Shown piece after piece: positions 35,801-45,777 of a stretch of 64,000 nt of DNA. A program made the translations under genes and the position numbers. Positions within the stretch are counted from its first letter, which is position 1, and the number at the start of each line of letters is the position of its first letter. The notes under the pieces are model-generated. The model made no database searches and was not told where the DNA came from. It saw only the letters and a program-made list of their open reading frames with translations. This DNA comes from Chamaecrista fasciculata (Eukaryota > Streptophyta > Magnoliopsida > Fabales > Fabaceae): NCBI GenBank assembly GCA_003254925.1, contig QANZ01017556.1:1-64000 (forward strand), given 5' to 3'.

Positions 35801-37291
35801 TGATATGATACTGCTTTGCTTTGTTGCTTCTGAACTATTTCTCAGATCCAGCTTAACACAGTGGTATTCTAAATTGTAGAAAACATTGCGTACAAAGCTT
35901 TAGTGTCTTTGATTTTCTGAGGGATGTCGTCCGCAGGGTCCCTGACTATGGTCATGGCCATGGTCATGGTCATGGCCATTCTGAGGCTGGTAATGATGAC
36001 CAGGTTATTCCAAAAAGAAGGTTTGATATACAATGGCCTTTTTTTTTTCTTTACACTTCCAATTAATCTATGCATTTAAGTAATTCATGGGCTTAAGAAT
36101 GCTACAATCTACCAGGAAAGCTGCAAATGATGATTACAATGATAGTGATGAAGACTCTAAGAGGAGCAAAATGGTAATTGCACTTCTCCTGATAGTTGAT
36201 GATCGTATATTTACTGTCTTTCTTAAATTTATGGTAAAGCTTTTATATATAGTTATATACTTTCCTCTCTCTGTTTATTTCAGGTAAGGTTATCTAGATT
36301 CATTATTGAAACTTATTTTACACCCTTTATTGAACCTGCTTATTTATGTTGATGGACAACTTTTTCTTTCCTTTAGCTTGACATAAATTTAGCCTTCTGT
36401 ACGATTTCGTTCAGAAAAAGGAAGTCCCTTCATCATTGCACGTAAATGTTTTTTTTTTCCTTTTATGAAAGGTCTATTTCTTTTCTTGACACAAGCTTTC
36501 ACTTTAAACATGCAATAGGCTGACATGTGCATGTGTGATTTGATTCTTTAAAATTTTATAATGTCTGGCACTCTTAAATCTTATGCCGAAAAGCAGAATT
36601 TCAGTGTGTGCCTAGTAACTTTTTTTTTTTTTTAAAAGTCAACAAGACACTGAACAAAGTAGTATATTATTGGAGACATGGCATGCCTTGCAAGTAAATT
36701 GGCTTGTGCCTAGCAGTCCCTTAATCTATGACCATCATATCTTTTGGGGCTATTAATACTTAATATATATGTTTTTTTTTTTTGTTATTGTAGCATGAGT
36801 TGGGCCACACTGGCAGTACCGGTAGGGGAAGAGGCAGAGGAAGAGGGAGAGGGAGAGGTCGTGGTCGAGGGTCTCGAAATGTTGAACGGGAAAGAGAGAC
36901 CCATCATCAAGAGGTTGAATCCGAAGCCTGCATTTCTGTTCCGAACAGCAGCAAAGTTGACCCTAATACAAATGTGTCGGTGGATAATGGTTCCGAAACA
37001 AAGGATTTACCAAAGGAGAGTCAAGCTAATGTGGATGAAGGTGCTCAGTCCCTCCGGAACATTGATCTGAACACCAACCTGAATGAAAATGATGACAAAA
37101 AGAATGCAAGCGCTGTCGTAGCAGCTCAAGCCCCTGTACCTGTACTCGATCCTCCGACTGAGACAAAGCATGAAGAAATCCCAGGGTGGTCTCTCTCTGA
37201 TGTGGACAAGATGGCCATTGACACTATGCATCTTGTTCAGCTTGGTAGACAGATAGAAGAGGATGATGAAGATTATGATGAGGAAGGGTAA
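32876..37291 (+). CDS. NC2-alpha / DRAP1 (Dr1-associated corepressor)
   Basis: Six exons with GT-AG borders and continuous phase: 32876-32908, 33937-34009, 34117-34210, 35880-36020, 36116-36173 and 36794-37291; 298 residues. Residues 1-90 form a histone fold of the NC2-alpha/NF-YC type, with RFPAARIKKIMQADEDVGKI, then AVPVLVSKALELF and a third helix ending FDFLRDVV. In the nucleus NC2-alpha pairs with NC2-beta (Dr1), binds TBP on promoters and blocks TFIIA/TFIIB entry. After the fold come a HG repeat (five GH pairs), an acidic stretch, an unbroken GR repeat of about 18 residues (exon 6) and an acidic C-terminus (EEDDEDYDEEG). Plant orthologues share the GR-rich linker and the WSLSDVDKM segment. 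The first ATG lies directly before RKKLDTRFPA, the expected N-terminus. Confidence 0.95.
33348..33508. mobile_element. Small MITE in intron 1 of the NC2-alpha gene
   Basis: Tips GGGTTGCAAATTG and CAATTTGCAAG are inverted. The body is GC-richer, with repeated TTGCGG/CCGCAA words. AACCTA lies on both sides. Tips and size suggest a hAT-type MITE, but the duplication length is uncertain (6 of 8). Confidence 0.6.
34211..35879. other. Intron 3 of the NC2-alpha gene
   Basis: A 1.67-kb AT-rich intron, by far the longest of the gene. It holds a region of GATCCTA/TAGGATC words (35105-35230) that looks like a decayed inverted repeat. The small open frames have no recognisable motif. Confidence 0.6.
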
Positions 37292-38355
37292 ATAGTGGAC
37301 TCCATTGGGGAATTAGTGTGAAGGAATAGCTTATGAGAATTACATCCTACTGCTATGATAACTATCCATTAGGTAGCATATAGGTCCCAGAAAGATCTGA
37401 ATCCTCTTTTCTTGTGTACTTTTCTATATATTATTCTTCATTCACCTGTTTGGTCTCTGTTTTCTATCTTTTGTTGTAGGAAATATAGCCTTTAACTATT
37501 AGCTTTGTGTACTTTTAGGCCTTCAATGAATCTAGTTATGTGATAGCCTTGCTAATGCTGGATCAAATTCACAACTTCATAGCTCTGTAGTATTAGAATG
37601 CGATATTATTAGCTTAATAAACGAGTTGCATAAAAGATAAAGATGGATTTGGTTTCAAATTTTTTATATTTTAAAATGAAAAGTTAGATTTTATAACTTG
37701 AATTACATAATTTCGCCTTTAGCTAAATTGGAACATGAAGTCCCTGTTAAGGTCCATCTGATAAAACTGGAAGAATGTAGAAGTTTATTAGAAGTCCCTG
37801 TAAACAATATCTCTCATTCTCTATAAACAATATTCTCCATACTCTTATAATCCAAGGAGCTTCAAAGAGAATATTAGTTTCTCACAAGTCACAAGTCACA
37901 ACCCAATATTAATCAATCATTTACATGTGTTGATACATGTCGTTCTTCTTATGTGTTGTCATACAAGATGCAGTTCACTACACATTATTAGAGTTGACTT
38001 TATTACTTGGCGTGGGGTGCAAGAGCGTTGACTACAACAAACAACTCATAATATGAATATATGAATATATATATAAACGACAGTTCACAACATTATATAT
38101 ATTGCTACCTTCACTACTTAATATATATATATAAATCAAATTCAACTTCTAATCTTTTGTCTCATCATTTCTGAGATATATAGACAAGACCATTTTCTAT
38201 CACTTGAGGTAAGTATCATCCATCTACATTCTAACTATTCAATGAAATGCCTTTCGTAGGAGAATTAAATATTGAAAACAAAAAAGTCTCTTTTGAGTTT
38301 CTTTGATCTCTTACATTTCACTTATTATTCATAATTTATTCACGTCAAGTATATA
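37292..38355. other. 3' UTR of the NC2-alpha gene and promoter of the first interactor-like gene
   Basis: The first part should hold the NC2-alpha 3' UTR. At 38095-38135 two TA-rich runs (TTATATATATTG and TAATATATATATATAAATC) could act as TATA regions for the next gene. The leader there may be spliced: TCACTTGAG|GTAAGT at 38209 resembles a donor, and a similar leader intron occurs in the neighbouring duplicate. Confidence 0.45.
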
Positions 38356-40720
38356 ATGGGAAGAGAAGAAAGTACTGATCAAAGAGAAGAACACAGTGTT
38401 GCTGTTGATGCTGATGAACATGTAGCAAAAAAAGACCTTAAATTTTATATCATGAAAATTTGGCCCAAAGATGCAGATAATATGTCCACACTTCAAGAGG
38501 TAGTAAGATCGTTTGAACAAGGTGATCAACAACTGTTTCAGATATCCAGAAAAACCAGAGAAAAAGTGGTAAGTGGGAGAAAAATTTATGGAATTTTATT
38601 TATTTACTATTTTTGAATAGAATACATTAATGATTTGGTCTGTGAAAGATGAAACATGTTTCAATTTATTCCATAAAAAACGAAATTATACAATTTAGTC
38701 CCTGCATTACAATTGCAGATTGATCGTGAAGAGGTAATTTCGCAGTTTAACCATCTGAAGAACGGTGACCTTTATAAATTCAATACAAGTCTTAATGCCA
38801 AAAAGCAATTACTCTCTGAATTGTATAAAGTGCAAGAGAATCTTTCTTCCCCAAAGTGCTGCTCAAATAATCAAGAAAAGCTTCAAAACCATGTAAGCAC
38901 ATAAACTAAACTTTTATATTTGCGTAGGCTATCTATATTCTCATCAGGATAATGTTCTTGAAGTAATTAAGAGAAAATGCATCCATTTTTGCTTACTTGC
39001 ATAAATTTTTTGTCTCCAAAACACACATTCTTGAAGTGAGAAAGAAAGAGCATCTTGTTGGTGTGTAATCTATAAGTACTTTTCTAACCGCTCATTGAGA
39101 CTAAAAGTATGCCCTGATTTTGTGAGTTCTCGAGATCCAACTCACATAAATATTTTTTTTTTGTACCAGATCTCACATTAGAGGATTCAGTTTCAATCTC
39201 ATGACTATATATATCAATTCAGAAACTGTGACCTTCTAAATAAAGTGTTCTGGGAAATCCCTATTTGTTCCTAGAAGTATATTTCCATTAATGCCAAATT
39301 AAAAGGGTACATTTGTGTGAGACCAAAAACTGAGTTTTCTTCATTAATATCTATTTGTAATATACCAATTTAATGGCTGCAGAAGATGAATTTCCGGATG
39401 CTGCATAAGACCAAAAGTTTGGCTCAGGAAAAGCAGTTGTTGAGGGAGATAGATGTAAGCCAGCAGAAGGAAAATGCCTCAGTTTCACCCACAGAAGAGA
39501 TTAGCAAAATTGTAATTTTAAAACTAATCAATTCAGTGTTTTTCTTTCCTCAGTTAAATGGTTCATAATTTATTGAATTGATCATTATCCTATTCCATTA
39601 TGTCCTCTTACTTGCACTTTCATGAAACAATTGTAGTTATACCATATACAGTGGAGGCATGAATATTACTATCGTCTGAACAATCATAGGATCTGTGACA
39701 AACTCCTTGAAGAAATCAAACAATTTGAAGTGACAAAGAAAATCTCAGAAGGCTTGAGGGAAAGTATCCGATACCAAGTCAAGGTACATAGATTATAATG
39801 CAAAAGTTTGTTTTATATATACATACCGGTTGCGGTTGTGTCTTAGTTGGCAACATAGACTGAGTATGTCAGAAAACTCTCAGGTTTGATCTCTGCATAA
39901 CACCTACAATAAGTAGCCTTAACTGTAAGTAAACCCTTAACCAGATTAGTTGGTCCTTAATAATAGGATTCAAAAACCAGTAGTGCAAACAAGAGAAAGT
40001 TTCCTCTATATATCTTTGGCCAAAGTGCACTTTTGGTTCTATAACTTTTGCTCAGGTTTCAATTTGGTCCCATAACTTTTTTTTGTTGCACTTTTGGTCC
40101 CATATCTCTTTCTTAGGTTAGAGATTTGGTCTCATGTTATACTTTTAGTCCCATATCTTTGGCTCAGGTCACAAAATATATCTTTGGTGGTATGGTATGG
40201 TATGGTATGAGACCAATTCTGCAACCTGACAAAAAGATATGGGACCAAAAGTGATACGAGACTAAATATGCAACTTGAGCAAAAGATATGAGATAAAAAA
40301 TGCAACAAAAAAAGTTATGGACCAAATTGAGACATGATAAAATGTTAAAAGTGTACTTTGACCTATATCTGTTAAACGAGCTCTCTTTCAAAGTTATATC
40401 TTATCTTATTTGCTTCTGATAATTAATAGATCACTTTGGCCGAGTTAATGGAGATGAGGAAGACAAAGAAGGCACTAGAGACCAAAGTCAAACACTTTGA
40501 GGAAGAAATAGAGGCTATGAATGAACAAATATGGTCATTTCAAAAGCACTTGAAGGAAAAGTACCACAGAAAGGAGGCTACACTTTTCCTTCTCAAGGAA
40601 GAAAAGTTCATAAAAAAAGGAAATTGGGTTCTCAGAAAATGCAATTTGGAATATGATTCTATTCTCTCTAATGTAATTTATCAAGATAAGTCTTCATTGG
40701 AAAATTTTTCAAACAAGTGA
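38356..40720 (+). CDS. Proton-pump-interactor-like coiled-coil protein (copy 1)
   Basis: Five exons, all in phase 0: 38356-38568, 38719-38892, 39383-39511, 39637-39783 and 40430-40720; 317 residues. Near the N-terminus KFYIMKIWPKD (about residues 29-39) corresponds to the FYFVK start of the conserved PPI domain. The middle has EKQLLREIDVSQ, the equivalent of EKQILREIKQLE, and RYQVK. The last exon is a charged coiled coil (KKALETKVKHFEEEIEAMNE...). PPI1 of Arabidopsis is about 600 residues, binds the regulatory tail of the plasma-membrane proton ATPase and has a C-terminal membrane anchor. This protein is half that size and has no membrane segment, so direct pump binding is an inference. A related gene follows at 42373. 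Introns 1 and 4 are AT-rich; intron 4 holds a fold-back element. Confidence 0.78.
40018..40363. mobile_element. Fold-back Mutator-like element in intron 4
   Basis: The left end GGCCAAAGTGCACTTTTGG and right end AAAGTGTACTTTGACC are inverted. Each arm repeats TTGGTCCCATAACTTTT-like words. The flanking 9-mers TATATCTTT (40009-40017) and TATATCTGT (40364-40372) differ at one base, the Mutator duplication size. It is the best-delimited member of a group with copies near 3815, 10258, 26740, 43690, 48760, 56782 and 62345. Confidence 0.8.
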
Positions 40721-42372
40721 GAGAAGAATTTGAACTATTTATATATAAATACTTGTAAAGGCATTGATTTGGTTCAAGATTTTTATCTATTGAGGTGTAT
40801 TTAAGTACTAGAATGATGAATGTTTATAAATTTTTGTGTCTATCTGTCTTGTCAGCAGAATAAAATGATACCAACTGATCATGAATCAACTTGGTTATCA
40901 GCAACTAATTAAGAATCAGATGAGATTTTGATATGTATATCTTTACAGTATCAGAAAAGGATAAAATAGTAAGGATCCATGCTTTCCTAATCATAAATGG
41001 TGAAATTAGTGTCATGAAAGCTAAAAGACAAAGCAAATTTAGCCAAGCATGGTGCACAAGGCCAATGTGAGACAAACCCTTAAAATTGTTGTGATATTCT
41101 TAGTAAATATTCAAGTTGATTATAGATATCCTTTCCATATAAAAGAATGAGTAAACATACATATTTTGAAAGATACACGAGTTGACAACCCAGTATTTAA
41201 AAGTCTACTTCATATACTTTAATTTTTAAAAGTTGTGGAGACAGTCTAGTTCCCTAAGCCCATTTTTAAGGGACTAACTTGCAAGGGGAAAGAACTAAAC
41301 TATTGGTTCCACAACTTTAAGAGATTGAGTTATTAATTTGTTTGTCTTTCATAGACCAATTTATATGTTTAACAGAAAAAGTAAAATATTCTTATTTAAT
41401 CCTCCTACACAAAACTACTTGTTTTCTTTCCTTTTTTAAAATAATAGCAATTAATACATACATTATGAAATCAACATTTTTTTATTTACAAAAAAATGGA
41501 GTAACTAATGTTTTGCATCCTTAGATTAAATGCTAAATACAATAAAATTGATACTTAAACTTTAAAAATATCATATCACATTATCCCTTACCTTATAGAG
41601 GATAAGAGGAGTAACTATTCAATTTACTAATCTCTTAATAGATAGAAAACATGTAGCTGTCACCAAATACATGAACTTTCAATTTCTATGTGTTTAATTA
41701 ATAAATTTTAATTATTAAAATTTTTATATATGATGTTTTGTGTTATTTTCATAATTCTAAACAAATGACTATAAAGTGAGAGATCTATAGTGTAAATGGT
41801 GCTAAACTGGTAGATAAATCATATATAATTATCCAAGTTAATAATCTGTCTGCTTTAAAGTTGATTTTTGTATAGAAGTAGAATATAAGTTTTACTAATA
41901 AAAAAGTTTTCTTGTCAACTGAGAGACTAGAAACAAAAAGAGGGAATTACAAAATGCTCCAACAAAATAGGATCCTCTTCCGCTTTGTAGTCTCCTTGCA
42001 TCAAACATGTGTTCAATTAAAAAAAATTATAAATAAAAATCAAGAATTATAAGCAAAAATACTAAACAAAACTTTCGCCTTACTTGGCTTGGGGTGCAAG
42101 AAGTTTGACTTAAATATAATAACTAGAGTCAACTGAAAGGCATAAGTACAACTAATTCAGATCGTGCATATATACACATAATACAATATATGAAAACAAT
42201 AATAAAGATCCAATCTTTTTTCTCATTTCTTGAAGGTAGAGTCTAAAAAGAGGCATCTCTAGCAATTGAGGTAAGTTTTACAATCTTCTCTAACTCTTCA
42301 GTGATTGCCTTGCCTTTGAGGAAGCTAAAGACTCAGATCAATAATTTTTGGTCATGACAGATTCAGCCATAT
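40721..42372. other. Spacer between the two interactor-like genes
   Basis: AT-rich. The part from about 42080 resembles the region before copy 1 (both contain TTACTTGGC-TGGGGTGCAAGA), showing that the duplication included promoter sequence. A leader intron of copy 2 is suggested by GCAATTGAG|GTAAGT (42269) and GTCATGACAG just before 42361. Confidence 0.55.
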
Positions 42373-44489
42373 ATGGACAGAACTAAAACCAGTTTGATGC
42401 AGAAAACCCCATCAACATCAAGCCCTGAATGTGAAACAAAAAATGTGAGATCCAATCTTGAGGTTTTTCCATTTTTCTTTGTCAAAATTTGGCCAAGAGA
42501 TGTGCATCCTAAATCCATGATCAAAGATGCAGTCAAGCTGTTTGAGGAAATCGATCATCGACACTTCCATGCATCTGAGAATATCAAAATAAAAGAGGTA
42601 TGAAGCATTGATATTATTATATCAATCAAATAAGAAAAAAGACAGAACAGTTTTGGTGTCAATTTTTGTACCATATTGTTATGTCATGGTGTTTATGTCC
42701 CTATAGTGATCACTCTTCTTTAGCCAGTAAAACTGTTATTAACGAATTTAGATCTTCTAGAGTACTTCACCGGTGAAGTGAGTAGTTAATATGGATTTTC
42801 TGTGCAGGAAAACAATTTTTTGCCAGGAAAAATGCAATGTCTAGTACATTTAATATGCAGATTGCAGAATATTTCTTATGTCATGGTTCAATCTTGTTAA
42901 TTTTGTTCTATATGAAGCATTGACATTTTCAAGTTTGTTATGCCATCGAGTTTATGTCCCTAAAGTGATCACTTTTCTTTAGCATGTTATTGATAAATCT
43001 AGATCTCCTGGAATACTTCACCGGTGAAGTGAGTAGTTAATATCGATTTTCTGAGCAGAAAAACACAATTTCTTGCCCGGAGAACTGCAATGTCTTGTAC
43101 GTTTTATCCCAAAGCACTTAAAGGGATTTGAACTCGTTACTGATATGACTGTCAAGAAGCTCATTCTATTGAAGTTTTCTGTGTCTAGTTTGAGAGAGAA
43201 AAAATGCTTTCGAGGTTGGATGATCTGAAGTATAGCCATGACAGAGTCTGCGAGACAATCGAATTTAAGAAGAATGTGCTTAAAAACTTGAATCTTGTAC
43301 TACACAGTTTGTGTTTGGCTAATGAAGCATGTAGTAGGCAAAGAACTACAAAGCCTTCATGCATAACAGAAGAAGATATTGAATTTGATAGCCAAGTAAG
43401 AACATAAACCCAATCAAATCAATGATAAATTTCTTTATCAAATCTTTTGACCTTAATGCTGTGGTTTGTCACTCATGACTTATTTCATGATTTCAGAGGC
43501 TGAACTTTTGGATGCTACATAGGACCAAGAAGTTATCAGAGGAAAAGAAAATCTTAAGAGAGTTGAGTTTTACACAACAAAGAGAAGCTGTTGCAGCATT
43601 ACCCTCAGATCATGCTTATTATGAAGGCATGAAAATCCCAAAACAAAGTTTGAGAAACAAAATTAAGGTACAATTTAAGGCTTTTTTTTTTTGTTTTTTG
43701 GCTAAAATACACAACCCCCCTACCCCTCTGAACTTTAATCATTGAGTAAAAAAAAACTCTAATTTTTTAAAAGTGATGGAAGACCCTCTAAACTTTTGAT
43801 TTTGTACAATAGACTCATTTTGCTAAAATTCAGTAATGAAAATCAAGTTTTTCAATAATTTTATAATCGTTGTTACATTTTATGTACATTGACCCAAATT
43901 TAAAATGAACTATTATTGAAACTAATAGTAGCCATTTTTTTTTAATTTTCTCAACGAAAATTTTAAGAAAACTGGCTATTTGCATAAAACCAAAAGTTCA
44001 TGGGGCCTTTTGTCACATTTCAAAGTTCAAAAAGTTTTTTGCACTATAGCTAAATTTTTTTTTTTTTTTTTGGGGGGGGGGGGATGGTGCATTTTAGCAA
44101 TTTCTTTTCAATATAATGTCATTTAGTATACTCTATTTGATAGGTCTATAATTGGACTGATCACTTTTAGTGAGATCTTGTTTACTTTTAACAGTGTGTA
44201 TGTGATGAATTGATGGAGGAAGGAAAAGAAGACACTTGAAGCCAAAATCAAGAGTGCTAAGAAAAGATTAGAAGTCATGGAAGAAGAAATATGGAGTTTC
44301 ATGGAAGATCACTTGAAAGATGAATACCACAAAAAGAAAGCCTTTGTTTGCATTCTTAAGGAGGGTACATATTATGAGGATGATGAGGAGTATTGGATTC
44401 TCAAATGTCGTAGGTTAGAATCTAAACATGGTAGTATGATCTATATGGGGAAGTCTTCATTAAGGTGGTTTGGACGTATTTGTTGTTAA
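42373..44489 (+). CDS. Proton-pump-interactor-like protein (copy 2), last exon frame-damaged or re-spliced
   Basis: Exons 42373-42597, 43189-43395 and 43497-43667 are in phase 0 and parallel copy 1: FFFVKIWPRD near residue 35, MLSRLDDLKYS, and SEEKKILRELSFTQQ. The block of copy-1 exon 4 is nearly absent; exon 3 runs directly into a short KQSLRNKIK. The last exon should begin at 44195 after TTTTAACAG, but that start puts the coiled coil (TLEAKIKSAKKRLEVMEEEI...) out of frame, with a TGA after 14 codons. A second AG (44221-44222, ...GGAGGAAG) would restore frame and give 289 residues, though it lacks a pyrimidine tract. So this is either a gene using a weak acceptor or a recent pseudogene. Function as for copy 1. 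Confidence 0.65.
42604..43105. repeat. Tandem duplicate inside intron 1 of copy 2
   Basis: About 42604-42860 and about 42905-43105 are diverged direct copies (GAAGCATTGA..., TTATGTCCCTAWAGTGATCAC, AGTGAGTAGTTAATAT...). Both hold the perfect 14-bp palindrome CTTCACCGGTGAAG, at about 42766-42779 and 43017-43030. The intron is correspondingly long (591 bp). Confidence 0.8.
43690..44100. mobile_element. Fold-back element in intron 3 of copy 2
   Basis: TTGGCTAAAATACACAACCC on the left matches, inverted, GGGATGGTGCATTTTAGCAA on the right. Inner arms carry CTAATTTTTTAAAAGTGATG and its rough inverse. Runs of T and G (44048-44083) mark one arm. Confidence 0.6.
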
Positions 44490-45777
44490 GTCTAGATTTT
44501 GTGATTTCCTAAACCAAATAAATATCAATGGTCCATGACTCTTATTGGTAGTCTCAGTTTCTTATATATTACATATCATTAGTCACATAAATTTTGTCGT
44601 TAATATTTGGCTAAAGTAAGAGCAAAGGATAAAATTGACCAAAATGTAAAACAATGAAGACAAAATTGACTACAAAAAAAAAATAGGGCATGAAATTGAT
44701 AGATGATGTAAAATTCGGGGACCAAAATAAAATTTTTGCCTATAAATATGAAAGATTATAGAATAATTATTTTATTATGTTATAAAATATAATAAAAAGA
44801 AGTTTTCAGATATTTTCAAATAAAAATAAGTTTTGAGAAGTTACTTCTTCCGAAAACTTCGTCCTACTCCTACAACTTCCAATTTAGTATATATATTATG
44901 TACAATCATATGTTTTGTATATGAATTGGGTGAAATAGTGCTAAGAAACTTAAAAGTTATATAATAAAGGATAAGTTGAACACTCAAATTGATCTTCTAT
45001 GTAAATTGATCTTTGAACACTCAAATTCTACTAAAAGCAACTCAATACTTCCTATATCACTCATTCGCTCTCATTCCCAAAATTTCAGTGTCACAACTCA
45101 CAAACGTTCAAGGAGGTCTTGGTATCATAGACAATGGTTTAATGAGTAAAATGTAAAGCACTTCTGGTAAAACAATACTCGAAATTCATTTTAAGTCCAA
45201 ATCTTTTCTACAGCCGACAGACAACCTCTAATAACCATTCATGTTTGAATTTAGAGATGACAAAATTATTTTTTTTTCATGATCATATCTTAATCTTAAA
45301 ATAAAACTTTCACTTAGTGACATAGACAAAAGTTACGTGTAATATTTTTTTATGAAAAAAAAAATTCACATACCATGCGTCTACTATAAAACTTGATTAG
45401 AACAACTTAGCCCCACTTTTACTTTTGTTCTTCTTAATAACTTGACAATAAATAATAAAAAGAATATTCTTTTAAACTAACTTCTCCAAGACTTCTTATA
45501 TTTCCATCAAAAAGAAAATTTCAAAACAAAAACGGCAATGCATAAGAAAGATCCAAAAAGAGTTGTTAACTGCCAAATAACAATCAAGAACAGCCAAGAA
45601 ACAGTGAGGATAAGGTATATACTATTATTATGATATTATTATCATTAATCAGATAGCAAGACTGTGAGATTAACATCCATTTGATTCTTTATAAGTATAT
45701 ACCATACACAACAGGTTCAGGCAGAAGATCAGAAAGACCCTCTTTAAGTCTTAACATACCCTATAAATACTGGAAGA
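44490..45777. other. Intergenic region before the cystatin 3' end
   Basis: AT-rich with no recognised gene or transposon ends. The segment near 45600-45777 should contain the 3' UTR of the cystatin gene (minus strand). Confidence 0.5.

Noticed and set aside
36744..37070. Plus-strand frame overlapping NC2-alpha exon 6
   Set aside because: It is a shifted frame of a GR-coding repeat; the correct frame continues the histone-fold protein in phase.
44048..44083. Poly-T/poly-G run as a terminator
   Set aside because: It lies in an intron, inside a fold-back arm; nothing suggests pol III or bacterial-style termination.
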